Positions 41,808 through 51,210 of a stretch of 64,000 nucleotides of DNA are shown piece after piece. Numbering within the stretch: position 1 is the stretch's first letter; each line of letters starts with the position of its first letter. The notes beneath the pieces were generated by a model, which worked only from the letters and a program-made list of their open reading frames with translations, made no database searches and had not been told where the DNA came from. The position numbers were made by a program, and so were the translations under genes. The DNA comes from Qipengyuania aurantiaca (lineage in GTDB: Bacteria; Pseudomonadota; Alphaproteobacteria; Sphingomonadales; Sphingomonadaceae): assembly GCF_019711375.1 (NCBI RefSeq), contig NZ_CP081295.1, forward strand, positions 1,963,501 to 2,027,500. The letters are read 5' to 3'.

Positions 41808-44411
41808 CTATCGCGTGTGGGCCGGGGCCAGCAGGATCGCGTTGGCGATCAGCAGGTCCAGCCCGTCGAGATAGCCGCGCAGCGAAGGATCGTGCGCGAA
41901 CCCGATGGCGAGCCCGCCACCGTTCCGCTCGGCCAGGAGGTAGGGCTTGAATGCCATCTGGCGCCTATTCTCGTCCCAGATATAGCCGCTTTCCAGCAGT
42001 GCGTCCGCCGAGGCGAAGCGCAGCACGTTCGTGCCGTCCTTGCGGTTGAGCGGGGTGAAGATCAAACTCCCCGACGCGCTGACGACCGGTCCATCGTCGT
42101 AGCCTGACGAGAGGTAATGGTTTGCATCGGCCACGGTGCGAACCAGCGCGCCGGGGAGGCGGTCGGGCAATTCGGTGGGATCGTCGATCAGCGCGTCGTA
42201 TTCGTCGGCCGAGACGATTTCCGTTCCTTCGCTTGCGGGAGCGTCCTCGCCCACTTCGCCATCGCCCTCCGGCGACTTGCCGAGCGCGCCCTGCCGCGCG
42301 GTGCTGAACAGCCGCGTCTCGTCTTCGATGAAGCCGGTAAGTGCCGTTCCGACGATGACCGCCACACCGCCCCGCTGGACATAGGCCTGCACCGCCTTGC
42401 GCGCTGCCATATCGAGCGAGCCTTCGGGTATGAAGAGCACGTCGTAACTGCCGAGATTGGCGCGCGGCAGGGTGCCGGTGCGGATCGGGGTGACGGGCGT
42501 CGCGAGCCTGCGCTCGATCACGTAGCGCAGCGATCCGGCGGAGGTTGGCGAGATGCCGTCGTCCCATGCCATGGCCACGCGCGGCGCGCCGAGGCGGCGG
42601 AAGGCTTCGCTGCCGAAATTGGGGCCGGCCTCGACCCAGCTTTCGGCGAGCGGCACGGTTTCAGCGCCGATCTGGCGGGTGAGTTCCTCCAGCCGCGCCA
42701 GTGCTTCGGGGCTGTTCGAACGGCGCGGCACGATCACCGAACCGCGCGGGAATTCTCGGCCGCCAATGGTGAAGGCGCGTTCGCTTGCGCCAGCGTCGAT
42801 GCCTTCGCGCAGCGCGGCGAGGATGAGCTGCGCCTGACCGCTATCGGTCCAGGGAATGGCGAGACCGAAGTCGCCCATGCCCCCTGCCGAGGCGGTGATG
42901 GGGGAGGACGCCTCCAGCGGGGAGCCGGTGACGCGCGACGAGCATTGGGTGACATCGACGCCCGACATCAGCCCGACCGACCAGGCGGTGGTGTCGTAAA
43001 GCTCGTGCGGCTGGCCGCGCTCGCGGCGCTCTTCCTGGCGGCGCACGAAGGCGGGGTCGAGCGCGGTGGTACGGTCGAGGAGGCTGCGGATGAGCCGTCC
43101 CGAAGGCTGCGCGCGGTCGATGGCGAGAGCGCCCTCAGGATAGCGCTTGCCGCAAGCCGATACGCCTGGAGCAAGGCGCTGCACCTCGATCCCCTGAGCC
43201 GCCAGCCTGCGGCCCAAAGCTTCGGCGTTCCAGCGACGCTGCGCCAGGTCGATCACATAGCTCCCGCGCCCTTCATCGCGCGCGGTGCGGCGGTGGGCGG
43301 CATAGTCGGCGAGAAAGCGGTCGGCGTTGCGGGCGACCGTTTCGGCGTAGGCCATGCTGGCGAGGAAATGGTTGCGCACCCCGTCGGCATAGGTGAGCAG
43401 CTGGCCATCGCGGCGTCGCAGGACGAGACCGCGCGCCGAGGCCTGCTCGAACGTCGCGCCGATGGCACCGTGGAGCGTCGGCCAGGTGTCGCCATAACCT
43501 GGATAGAAAGCGTCATAGACCTCACGCGTGAAATAGGGGATGCCGCGCGCATCGAACTCGCGCGCGATCGCGCGGCCGAGGAGTACCTGCTTGTCCTTCT
43601 GGCCCGGCGTGATGTTCGGGTTGAAGGGCTCGGCAGCAGGCGGGAAATAATAGGTCTCGTCGCCGCCCATCTCATGCGCATCGACGAAGACGACCGGGTT
43701 CCATTCGAGCAGCGCCGCCACCTTGCCGCGCGTTTCGGGCTGGGTGAGGGCGAACCAGTCGCGGTTCAGGTCGAAGAGGTAATGGTTCTGGCGGCCGCCG
43801 GGCCATTGCTCGTCATGCTCCGCCGCGTGGCGATCGGGCGAAGGGGCTAGGCCGAGCGCGCTACGGAAGCCGGTGACGAAGCGGTTGCGCCCGTCGGGGT
43901 TCTGGCTCGGGTCGATGACCACGTAACTATTAGTGAGAATGGTGTCGGCCTGCGCGTTCCCGCGCGCGGCGAGGAGGTGGTAGGCCACCGCCAGCGCGGC
44001 GTCGCTGCTGGAAATCTCGTTGCCGTGTACGCCGTAGGAAAGCCACGTCACAGGCAGCGTGCCGGATTGCGGGGTTTCGCCGCGCGCCACGGCAGCCATC
44101 GCCGCCTTGTTCGCTTCGAGGCGGCTCATGTTGGTTGCGCTCGAAATCACGAGATAGTGCAGCGGGCGGCCTTCCCAGCTCGTGGCGTATTGCACGAGGC
44201 GAGTCCGTTCGGGCGCGGCGCGGTGGAGCGTTTCGAGATAGCGTGTCACCTCATCCGGCGCGCTAATCCGCTGGCCCGTGGCGTGGCCGATGGTCGCTTC
44301 GAGCGTCGGGATGGCGGAATCGAATTGGCCGTCCAGCACCGATTGCGCGGCCAGCGGAGCCGTCGGGATCATAAGGACCAGCGCGGCGAGCGCCTTCAGC
44401 GGTGCGAGCAT
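41808..44411 (-). CDS. Secreted M14-family zinc peptidase
   Basis: Exported carboxypeptidase-like protein, 867 residues from ATG 44411 (MLAPLKALAALVLM), whose signal peptide ends APLAAQ; longer frames lead only into the TesB gene. The zinc site is HGNE (His129, Glu132) with a later VDAHEMGG (near 245) for the third ligand; DPSQNPDGRNRF and DLNRDWF are substrate-site motifs of the family. The second half (from about 480) is less conserved and includes a class I glutamine-amidotransferase-like segment (SYDVLFIPEGSLD, RGGVAVIVGTA) typical of this large M14 subgroup. Probably degrades peptides in the periplasm. It ends 4 bp from the YgiB-like gene. Confidence 0.9.
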   Translation of the reverse strand: MLAPLKALAALVLMIPTAPLAAQSVLDGQFDSAIPTLEATIGHATGQRISAPDEVTRYLETLHRAAPERTRLVQYATSWEGRPLHYLVISSATNMSRLEANKAAMAAVARGETPQSGTLPVTWLSYGVHGNEISSSDAALAVAYHLLAARGNAQADTILTNSYVVIDPSQNPDGRNRFVTGFRSALGLAPSPDRHAAEHDEQWPGGRQNHYLFDLNRDWFALTQPETRGKVAALLEWNPVVFVDAHEMGGDETYYFPPAAEPFNPNITPGQKDKQVLLGRAIAREFDARGIPYFTREVYDAFYPGYGDTWPTLHGAIGATFEQASARGLVLRRRDGQLLTYADGVRNHFLASMAYAETVARNADRFLADYAAHRRTARDEGRGSYVIDLAQRRWNAEALGRRLAAQGIEVQRLAPGVSACGKRYPEGALAIDRAQPSGRLIRSLLDRTTALDPAFVRRQEERRERGQPHELYDTTAWSVGLMSGVDVTQCSSRVTGSPLEASSPITASAGGMGDFGLAIPWTDSGQAQLILAALREGIDAGASERAFTIGGREFPRGSVIVPRRSNSPEALARLEELTRQIGAETVPLAESWVEAGPNFGSEAFRRLGAPRVAMAWDDGISPTSAGSLRYVIERRLATPVTPIRTGTLPRANLGSYDVLFIPEGSLDMAARKAVQAYVQRGGVAVIVGTALTGFIEDETRLFSTARQGALGKSPEGDGEVGEDAPASEGTEIVSADEYDALIDDPTELPDRLPGALVRTVADANHYLSSGYDDGPVVSASGSLIFTPLNRKDGTNVLRFASADALLESGYIWDENRRQMAFKPYLLAERNGGGLAIGFAHDPSLRGYLDGLDLLIANAILLAPAHTR

Positions 44412-44446
44412 CGAATGTTTCCCCTCTGGCAGCTTGATGTCAGGGC

Positions 44447-45358
44447 CTAAGTTCGTTTGGAGCGCCTGACCACACCTTCCTGCGCCACGCTGGCGACGAG
44501 ATCGCCAGCGCGGTTGAAGATGCGGCCACGGTTGAAGCCGCGTCCTCCGCCCGACCACGGGCTGTCGGTGGCATAGAGCAGCCATTCGTCGGCGCGCGCA
44601 GGACGGTGGAACCAGATGGCATGGTCGAGACTGGCGCCCTTCAACTCTCCCCGCGCCCAGGATAGGCCATGGGGGAGGGCTGACGTGCCGAGCAGCGTGA
44701 AGTCGCTGGCATAGGCGATAACCGCGCGGTGCAGCGCGGGATCGTCGGGCAACGCAGCGGCGGCGCGGAACCAGCTGTGCGCGTGGGGTGGCTTCTTCTC
44801 CGCGTTCATCCAGTGCAGCTTCCCACTGGTGCGCATCTCGATCGGGCGCGGGCGGAGCATAAGTGTGCGCTGGACTTCCGGGACCTCGCCCATTTTTTCG
44901 AGGAATTTCTTCCGCATCTCCATGTCCGAGGGAAGGTCCTCGGGCGGCGGCACATCGGGCATGGGGCTGTCTTCGTGCTCCAGCCCCTCTTCGGGATGCT
45001 GGAAGCTGGCGGTGAGGTTGAGGATGGGCGTGCCTTCCCCGTCCTCGCCGGCCTGCCGGGCGACGACGCGGCGGTTGGCGAAGCTGCGCCCGGTGAAATC
45101 GGCGGCAACCGCATAGTCGATATCGACGCCCTCGCGCCCGCCGCGCAGGAAATAGGCGTGCAGCGAGTGTGCTTCCATCCCTTCGGGCGCACTGGCCTGC
45201 GCGGCCTGGAGTGCCTGTGCGATTACCTGCCCGCCAAAAACGCGGCCGATGCCGCCGGGCTGCTGGTTGCCGGTGAAGGCGTATTCGCCCGCGGGGGCGA
45301 CGGTCAGCAGGCGGATCAGGCCGGCGACGAGCTGTTCGGGGGTCTTGGTGTCACTCAC
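44447..45358 (-). CDS. tesB: Acyl-CoA thioesterase II
   Basis: TesB hydrolyses acyl-CoA to free fatty acid and CoA in the cytoplasm. The 303 residues hold two hotdog domains: GRVFGGQVIAQAL (near 38) in the first, and LLGTSALPHG (near 222) plus SLDHAIWFHRP (near 240) in the second, with VASVAQEGVVR at the end. The Asp/Thr/Gln catalytic set of TesB fits SLDHA, the Ser/Thr of LGTSA and the Gln of VAQEG. It is divergent from no gene on its upstream side; 94 bp and a terminator separate it from hppA. The M14 peptidase gene starts 35 bp downstream on the same strand. Confidence 0.95.
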   Translation of the reverse strand: MSDTKTPEQLVAGLIRLLTVAPAGEYAFTGNQQPGGIGRVFGGQVIAQALQAAQASAPEGMEAHSLHAYFLRGGREGVDIDYAVAADFTGRSFANRRVVARQAGEDGEGTPILNLTASFQHPEEGLEHEDSPMPDVPPPEDLPSDMEMRKKFLEKMGEVPEVQRTLMLRPRPIEMRTSGKLHWMNAEKKPPHAHSWFRAAAALPDDPALHRAVIAYASDFTLLGTSALPHGLSWARGELKGASLDHAIWFHRPARADEWLLYATDSPWSGGGRGFNRGRIFNRAGDLVASVAQEGVVRRSKRT

Positions 45359-45395
45359 TCGGGGCGATGTGCTTCCCCTTTACGCGAGCGTCAAG

Positions 45396-45428
45396 AAAAA
45401 GGCGGCGACACCTAAGTGCCGCCGCCCT
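45396..45428 (-). terminator. Intrinsic terminator after hppA
   Basis: An 11-bp stem with one mismatch (45401-45411 with 45416-45426) and a CTAA loop, followed on the minus strand by TTTTTC. It lies 24 bp after the hppA stop and 42 bp before tesB, so it insulates the two genes. Confidence 0.82.
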
Positions 45429-45452
45429 TTCAAGCGTCATGATCGCGTTGGA

Positions 45453-47606
45453 TCAGGCCGCGAGTGCCGCCAGCAGCAGCAGCGCGACGATGTTGGTGAT
45501 CTTGATCATCGGGTTCACGGCCGGACCCGCGGTGTCCTTGTAGGGATCGCCCACGGTATCGCCGGTCACGGCAGCCTTGTGGGCTTCGGAGCCCTTGCCG
45601 CCGTGGTTGCCGTCTTCGATGTACTTCTTCGCGTTATCCCACGCGCCGCCACCGGCGGTCATGGAAAGCGCCACGAAGATACCGCCGATAATCACGCCGA
45701 GGAGCAGGGCTCCGACGGCGGCAAAGGCGTTTTCCTGGCCCGCGAGGAAGAAGATCGCGAAGTAGACCACGATCGGCGCGAGGACCGGCAGCATCGAAGG
45801 AACGATCATTTCCTTGATCGCGGCCTTGGTCACGAGGTCCACCGTCTTGGCGTAGTTCGGCTTGCTGGTACCGGCCATGATGCCCGCGTCGGCAGCGAAC
45901 TGCTCGCGCACATCGACCACCACGTCACCGGCAGCGCGGCCCACGGCGGTCATGCCCATCGCACCGAAGAGGTACGGGAGCAGTGCGCCCAGCAGCAGGC
46001 CGACGATCACATACGGGTTCTCGAGGCTGAAATCGACGTCCGCATTCGGGAAGAACTCCGCGAGGTCGGTCGTGTAGGCAGCGAAGAGAACCAGCGCGCC
46101 GAGGCCCGCCGAACCGATGGCATAGCCCTTGGTCACGGCCTTGGTGGTGTTGCCCACCGCGTCGAGCAGGTCGGTCTTCTCGCGAACGCTGTCGTCGAGA
46201 CCGGCCATTTCGGCGATGCCGCCGGCATTATCCGTCACCGGACCGTAAGCGTCGAGCGCCACGACCATGCCTGCCAGAGCCAGCATGGCGGTGGCTGCAT
46301 AGGCGATGCCCATGAGCCCGGCGAGCTGGAAGGTGGCGATAATGCCGGCCACGATCACGAGCGTGGGCAAGGCGGTCGATTCAAGGCTGATGGCAAGGCC
46401 CTGGATCACGTTCGTGCCATGGCCCGTCTCGGACGACTTGGCGATCGACTTCACTGGGCGATAATTGGTGCCGGTGTAGTATTCGGTGATCCAGATGATC
46501 AGGCCGGTGATGGCCAGACCGATGAGCGAGCACCAGAACAGCGCCCATCCGGTAAAGGTGACGACCTGTTCCGAGGTACCTTCTTCGGCAACCGGAGCGC
46601 CGGGATCGATGCCGACGGTCGAACCGCCAAGCTCGGTGCCCATGCCGCCAAGCGCATAGTTCATGACGATCCAGATCAGCGGGATCGCGAGGATGGCGGA
46701 CCAAAGGAAGCCTTTGTACATCGCGCCCATCACGTTCGTGCTGCCCTTGCCGAGCTTCACGAAATAGGTGCCGATGATGCTGGTGACGATGCACGCGCCG
46801 CCAATCAGCAGCGGCAGGGCCATCATCGGCATCAAGAGGTCGCCCAGCGCGTCGCCGAAGAGCAGCGCGGTGAGGACCATGGTGGCGCCCACGGTAACGA
46901 CATAGGTCTCGAACAGGTCGGCAGCCATGCCGGCGCAGTCGCCCACATTGTCGCCGACATTGTCCGCGATCACGGCAGGGTTGCGCGGATCGTCTTCGGG
47001 GATGCCGGCTTCCACCTTGCCGACGAGGTCGGCGCCGACGTCTGCGGCCTTGGTGAAGATACCTCCGCCCAGACGCGCGAAGATTGAGATCAGCGAGGCG
47101 CCGAAGGCGAGGCCGACGAGGCCGTCGATCACTTCACGGCTGTTCGGGGCATGGCCGGCAGGGCCGGTCAGGTACCAGAAGAACACCGCAATCGCGAGGA
47201 GCGCGAGGCCCGCCACCAGCATACCGGTGATGGCACCGGCGCGGAAGGCGAGGGTCAGGCCCTGCTGCAGCCCGCTCTGCGCGGCGGCAGCCGTGCGCAC
47301 GTTCGAGCGTACCGAGATGTTCATCCCGATAAAGCCCGCAACGCCCGACAGGATGGCGCCGATCACGAAACCGATGACCGGAATGATGCCGAGGAACACG
47401 CCCACGAGCACCGCCACGACCACGCCGACGAAGGCGATGGTGGTGTACTGGCGTTTCAGATAGGCCTGCGCGCCTTCCTGGATGGCGCCGGCGATTTCCT
47501 GCATTTTCTCATTGCCTGCGCCCGAACTGAGCACCTGGCGGCTGGTGACGAAGCCGTAAATTACGGCGAGCAGTCCCAACCCTATGGATAGGATTACAAG
47601 GTCCAC
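45453..47606 (-). CDS. hppA: Proton-pumping membrane pyrophosphatase
   Basis: Membrane-bound inorganic pyrophosphatase that uses PPi hydrolysis to pump protons. The 717 residues form about sixteen helices. Substrate motifs are [34 protein letters not shown], and the later [15 protein letters not shown] and [17 protein letters not shown]. In the [16 protein letters not shown] segment (near 460) Lys replaces the Ala of potassium-dependent enzymes, so this is a potassium-independent H+-type. It could save energy from PPi and help under low-energy or salt stress. It is the last gene before a strong terminator and lies 150 bp after thiL. Confidence 0.96.
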   Translation of the reverse strand: MDLVILSIGLGLLAVIYGFVTSRQVLSSGAGNEKMQEIAGAIQEGAQAYLKRQYTTIAFVGVVVAVLVGVFLGIIPVIGFVIGAILSGVAGFIGMNISVRSNVRTAAAAQSGLQQGLTLAFRAGAITGMLVAGLALLAIAVFFWYLTGPAGHAPNSREVIDGLVGLAFGASLISIFARLGGGIFTKAADVGADLVGKVEAGIPEDDPRNPAVIADNVGDNVGDCAGMAADLFETYVVTVGATMVLTALLFGDALGDLLMPMMALPLLIGGACIVTSIIGTYFVKLGKGSTNVMGAMYKGFLWSAILAIPLIWIVMNYALGGMGTELGGSTVGIDPGAPVAEEGTSEQVVTFTGWALFWCSLIGLAITGLIIWITEYYTGTNYRPVKSIAKSSETGHGTNVIQGLAISLESTALPTLVIVAGIIATFQLAGLMGIAYAATAMLALAGMVVALDAYGPVTDNAGGIAEMAGLDDSVREKTDLLDAVGNTTKAVTKGYAIGSAGLGALVLFAAYTTDLAEFFPNADVDFSLENPYVIVGLLLGALLPYLFGAMGMTAVGRAAGDVVVDVREQFAADAGIMAGTSKPNYAKTVDLVTKAAIKEMIVPSMLPVLAPIVVYFAIFFLAGQENAFAAVGALLLGVIIGGIFVALSMTAGGGAWDNAKKYIEDGNHGGKGSEAHKAAVTGDTVGDPYKDTAGPAVNPMIKITNIVALLLLAALAA

Positions 47607-47713
47607 GAAAATCTCCCCTCCCGATTATATGTTTGATGCGACCCGGCGTGGGAGACGCCGACGCATTGGAGGCGGGAAGGTGTATCAGCAGCGCATACGC
47701 TTGCAAGGGGTCT

Positions 47714-47735
47714 AAAGCGCAAGAATCTGCGCTTT
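47714..47735 (-). terminator. Terminator-like hairpin downstream of thiL
   Basis: A perfect 8-bp inverted repeat AAAGCGCA/TGCGCTTT with a 6-base loop, 22 bp after the thiL stop and 108 bp before hppA. The T run is part of the stem rather than after it, so it could be a weak terminator or an mRNA end. Confidence 0.45.
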
Positions 47736-47756
47736 TCCCCTACGTCGCACGAAAGG

Positions 47757-48626
47757 TTAGTGCTGGTAGCCCAAACCCTGCTCGGGAGTGAGCGCTTCAC
47801 CGTCGAGCCAGAGCGGAGCAAAATCGGTGTCGGTGACCGTGCCGATCCGCGTGGCAGGGACGGGCAAGTCGACACCGACGGGGGCGGTGAAGAGGAGTTC
47901 GTAATCGTCGCCCCAGCGGATGCATTCCGCGCGGCGCGAAGCGTCTGCGACCGGGATGCTGTCGCTTTCGAGTTCGAACGCCACGAATTCCGCCGCACAG
48001 GCCATACGCCAGCAATCGAGCAGGAGCCCGTCCGAAATGTCCATCATGGCGGTGACGTGCGGGGCCAGCAGGCGACCCTCCTCGAGACGCGGACGCGGCC
48101 TGCGATAGGCGGTGCTGTCGGCCTCGTCTCCGCCGCGCAGAGCCTCGAAGCCGAGCATGGCGGCGCCCAGAGTTCCGGTGACATAGATGGCATCTCCCAC
48201 TTTCGCGCCACCGCGTGAGGGCACCGGCGTGTGCGTCGCGCGCCCCAGGGCCGTGCAGCCCCAGACCCGCGGGCCTTCACCGCGTACCGTGTCCCCCCCG
48301 AGCAGGGGAACATCGTAGGAGTCCAGAACCTCGCGCAGCCCGGTGACGAAGCGATGATCGTCGGCGCCCAGCATATGCGAGAGCAATACGCCGGCCGGCT
48401 CGGCTCCCTTGGCCGCAAGGTCGGAGAGGTTTACCGCCACCAGCTTCCACGCAATGTCGGCCGGGTCCTGTCCTTCGAGAACATGGACACCGTCGACCAT
48501 GGTGTCATGCGTCAGGACCAGCGTCTCGCCGCCGAACTCGAGAACGGCGGCATCGTCCTCCAGCCCGCGCGCGCCGGGGTTCGAAGCCAAGCCTCGAAGG
48601 GCGGCGATGAAGTCTGCCTCGTTCAC
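47757..48626 (-). CDS. thiL: Thiamine-monophosphate kinase
   Basis: Final step of thiamine diphosphate synthesis, TMP plus ATP to TDP. The 289 residues show family marks: LEDDAAVL near the N-terminus, VLTHDTMVDGVHV (near 37), KLVAVNLSDLAAKGAEP (near 60), LLGGDTVRGEG (near 106) and MMDISDGLLLDC (near 193) with the metal-binding Asp residues, and GDDYELLFT (near 237). It follows nusB by 148 bp that contain an inverted repeat pair. The hisG-hisD-nusB-thiL order is common in this group. Confidence 0.95.
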   Translation of the reverse strand: MNEADFIAALRGLASNPGARGLEDDAAVLEFGGETLVLTHDTMVDGVHVLEGQDPADIAWKLVAVNLSDLAAKGAEPAGVLLSHMLGADDHRFVTGLREVLDSYDVPLLGGDTVRGEGPRVWGCTALGRATHTPVPSRGGAKVGDAIYVTGTLGAAMLGFEALRGGDEADSTAYRRPRPRLEEGRLLAPHVTAMMDISDGLLLDCWRMACAAEFVAFELESDSIPVADASRRAECIRWGDDYELLFTAPVGVDLPVPATRIGTVTDTDFAPLWLDGEALTPEQGLGYQH

Positions 48627-48638
48627 TCCAGCCCCCTA

Positions 48639-48754
48639 TCCGTTCGCCCTGAGCTTGTCGAAGGGCCTTCCTTCACTTTTGGAACTGCGCAAGAAGAAAG
48701 TGCGGTGATTGGCCTTTGGCCAGCTTCGCTTCCGACAAGCTCAGCACGAACGGA
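48639..48754. repeat. Inverted pair of a dispersed extragenic repeat
   Basis: A 25-base arm beginning CCGTTCGCCCTGAGCTTGTC (48639-48663) is matched by its inverse at 48729-48754, which contains CGACAAGCTCAGCACGAACG; two or three positions differ. Repeats with the GAGCTTGTCGAAG core are widespread between genes in sphingomonad genomes. Between the arms a second inverted match (CACTTT/AAAGTG) makes a long imperfect stem. It lies in the nusB-thiL gap and may stabilise or end the nusB transcript. Confidence 0.75.
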
Positions 48755-48774
48755 TTTCTTAGAGACGCTGGAAG

Positions 48775-49227
48775 TTAGCGTCCGACTTCCTTGGCGACCG
48801 CGTCGAGGATGCCGTTGACGAACTTCGCTTCGCGGTCGTCGAAGAAGGCCTTGGCGACATCGACGTATTCGCTGATCGCGGCGGCCTTGGGCACGTCCTT
48901 GCGGGCGATCAGCTCGTAACTGCCCGCGCGCAGGATCTGCAGCATGGTCTTGTCGAGGCGGGCCAGCGTCCATCCCGACGCGAGACGCGCGGTCAGAAGC
49001 TCGTCGATCTCCGCGCGGCGCGCCTCGACGCCCTTCACCAGATCGTCGAAGAAATCGATGTCGGCATCGGCGTATTCCTCTTCCTCGATCACCTTGCCGA
49101 GGCGGTGCTGGTGGAATTCGTCGAGCAACTTGGCGGTGGCGGTGCCTTCCATCTGCTGCTGGTAAAGCGCCTGCACCGCGCCGAGACGGGCCGCGCTGCG
49201 CGACTGGGACTTGGGGTTCTGGCTCAC
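48775..49227 (-). CDS. nusB: Transcription antitermination factor NusB
   Basis: All-helical protein that binds boxA RNA with S10/NusE and keeps RNA polymerase going through rRNA operons. The 150 residues begin MSQNPKSQSRSAARLGAVQALYQQQMEG, with the Arg-rich RNA-binding first helix, and include ARLDKTMLQILRAGSYELIA (near 88) and the closing KFVNGILDAVAKEVGR. Its ATG overlaps the hisD stop by 4 bases (ATGA), so it is coupled to histidine synthesis genes, an arrangement found in several alphaproteobacteria. Confidence 0.96.
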   Translation of the reverse strand: MSQNPKSQSRSAARLGAVQALYQQQMEGTATAKLLDEFHQHRLGKVIEEEEYADADIDFFDDLVKGVEARRAEIDELLTARLASGWTLARLDKTMLQILRAGSYELIARKDVPKAAAISEYVDVAKAFFDDREAKFVNGILDAVAKEVGR

Positions 49228-50513
49228 GAAAGCCTCCTGGAAATCGAAAGGGCGTGCGCAGGGAGGCCCTCGGCCTCCGCAAGGCGCACGGCGGCAGGGC
49301 CGATGGCCTTCAGCGCACCGTCGGTGGCGCCGATGAAGCTGGTGCGCTTCATGAAATCGAGCACCGACAGCCCGCTCGCAAAGCGCGCGCGGCGGCCGGT
49401 GGGAAGGACGTGGTTGGGACCGGCGATATAGTCGCCGACCGCCTCGGGCGTCATGCGGCCGAGGAAGACGCTGCCCGCGTGGCGCAGCTTGGCGAAGATC
49501 GCTTCGGGATCGTCCGTGGCGATCTCGACGTGTTCGGCGGCGAGCCGGTCCGACAGGGCCGGGGCTTCATCGAGGCTGTCCACGAGGACTACGAGGCCGT
49601 GATCGTCCCAGCTAGCCTTGGCAGTCTTGGCGGTCGGCAGCTTGAGGAATTCGAGGTCGATCTGGTCCATGACCTGGCTGGCGAAGCCGCGGTCGTCGGT
49701 GATCAGGATCGACTGGCTGGTCGGGTCGTGCTCGGCCTGGCTCAGGAGGTCGGCAGCGATCCATTCCGGCTTGTTGTTCTTGTCCGCGATGACGAGGATT
49801 TCGCTGGGGCCGGCGACCATGTCGATACCCACGACACCGTAAAGCTGGCGCTTCGCCTCCGCGACCCATGCGTTGCCGGGGCCGACGACCACATCGACGC
49901 GCGCGATCCGCTCCGTCCCGAAGGCGAGCGCGGCCACAGCCTGCGCGCCGCCGACGCGGTAGATTTCGTCCACGCCCGCGACATGGGCGGCGGCTAGCAC
50001 GAGATCGTTGGCCTCGCCGCCGGGTGTCGGCGTGGTAACGACAAGCCGCTCCACCCCGGCCACCTTGGCGGGGATGGCGTTCATCAGCAACGAAGAGGGA
50101 TAGGCCGCGCGGCCGCCGGGCACGTAAAGCCCCGCCGCCTCCACCGCGCTCCAGCGCGCGCCGAGGCGCATGCCGATTTCGTCGGTATAGTCGCGGTCCT
50201 GCGGCAACTGGCCTTCGTGATAGGCGCGAATTCGGCTCGCGGCGGTTTCCAGCGCCTCGCGCAGCGCATCGTCGAGGCGGTCGTAAGCCGCCTTGCACGC
50301 CTCTTTCGAGATCGACCAGTCGTCCTCGCCGGTCAGATTGTGCTGGTCGAAACGCTTGGTGTATTCCACCAGCGCGCTGTCCCCGCGCTCGCGCACTTCG
50401 TTAAGGATGGTGGCGACATCGCGTCCGACCTGCGCATCGCTTTCGCGGCGGTCACGAACGATCTTTGCGAACTTCGTTTCGAAATCGGCGTCCCTGGTGC
50501 GGAGCAGCTGCAT
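49224..50513 (-). CDS. hisD: Histidinol dehydrogenase
   Basis: Zinc enzyme oxidising histidinol to histidine with two NAD+ in the last two steps of histidine synthesis. The 429 residues start [15 protein letters not shown] (ATG 50513). Family signatures include GLYVPGGRAAYPSSLLMNAIPAKVAG (near 120), GPGNAWVAEAKRQLYG (near 195), GPSEILVIAD and AEHDPTSQSILIT (zinc and substrate side), and AGPNHVLPTG (near 360) followed by SVLDFMKRTS. The start overlaps the hisG stop by one base and the end overlaps nusB by four. Confidence 0.97.
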   Translation of the reverse strand: MQLLRTRDADFETKFAKIVRDRRESDAQVGRDVATILNEVRERGDSALVEYTKRFDQHNLTGEDDWSISKEACKAAYDRLDDALREALETAASRIRAYHEGQLPQDRDYTDEIGMRLGARWSAVEAAGLYVPGGRAAYPSSLLMNAIPAKVAGVERLVVTTPTPGGEANDLVLAAAHVAGVDEIYRVGGAQAVAALAFGTERIARVDVVVGPGNAWVAEAKRQLYGVVGIDMVAGPSEILVIADKNNKPEWIAADLLSQAEHDPTSQSILITDDRGFASQVMDQIDLEFLKLPTAKTAKASWDDHGLVVLVDSLDEAPALSDRLAAEHVEIATDDPEAIFAKLRHAGSVFLGRMTPEAVGDYIAGPNHVLPTGRRARFASGLSVLDFMKRTSFIGATDGALKAIGPAAVRLAEAEGLPAHALSISRRLS

Positions 50514-51166
50514 CAGGCGGCGCTCCGCTCTTCGCTGATAGCGCGGAACGCCTCGACCAGCGCGGAGACGCGCGGATCGGTCTTCAGCGCGGCGCGGTTC
50601 ACGATGAGGCGTGCGGTGATGTCCATGATGTGGCCGGTCTCGACGAGGCCGTTGTCCTTCAGCGTCTGGCCGCTGGAAACAAGGTCGACGATGCGGCCGG
50701 CAAGACCAAGTTCGGGGGCGATTTCCATCGCGCCGTTCAGCTTGACGCATTCGGCCTGGATGCCTTGGCGTTCAAAGTGACGGCGGGTGAGATTGGGGTA
50801 TTTCGTCGCTACGCGCAGGTGGCTGGCCCCGCTGGTCGCGCTCGCGCCCTTCGGCTCGGCCACGGCGAGGTGGCAATGGCCGATGTCGAGATCGACCGGC
50901 GCGTAGAGATCGGCGTAGTCGAATTCCTCGATCACGTCCGATCCCACGATGCCCAGCTGCGCCGCGCCATGCGCGACAAAGGTCGCGACATCGAAGGCGC
51001 GCACGCGGATGAGGCGCATGTCTTCGCGCGTGGTGGCAAAGGTCAGCGAGCGGTTCGCCTTGTCGTGGAAGGCATCTTCCGGCACGACGCCCGCACGGGC
51101 CATGACGGGCAGCGCTTCATCGAGGATGCGGCCCTTGGGAATGGCGAAGGTAAGACTGTCGGTCAT
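50513..51166 (-). CDS. hisG: ATP phosphoribosyltransferase, short form
   Basis: First step of histidine synthesis, joining PRPP and ATP. ATG 51166 gives [13 protein letters not shown] and 217 residues, the short HisG type that lacks the C-terminal regulatory domain and needs the HisZ partner for activity and histidine feedback. Conserved segments are [29 protein letters not shown] (near 83), the PRPP-site [27 protein letters not shown] (near 150) and [11 protein letters not shown]. No hisZ is seen in the window, so it should lie elsewhere. TGATG couples it to hisD. Confidence 0.95.
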   Translation of the reverse strand: MTDSLTFAIPKGRILDEALPVMARAGVVPEDAFHDKANRSLTFATTREDMRLIRVRAFDVATFVAHGAAQLGIVGSDVIEEFDYADLYAPVDLDIGHCHLAVAEPKGASATSGASHLRVATKYPNLTRRHFERQGIQAECVKLNGAMEIAPELGLAGRIVDLVSSGQTLKDNGLVETGHIMDITARLIVNRAALKTDPRVSALVEAFRAISEERSAA

Positions 51167-51210
51167 TGCGGAGCGGCAGATAGGCACACGCGGGCAAAAG
51201 GGCAACGGAT

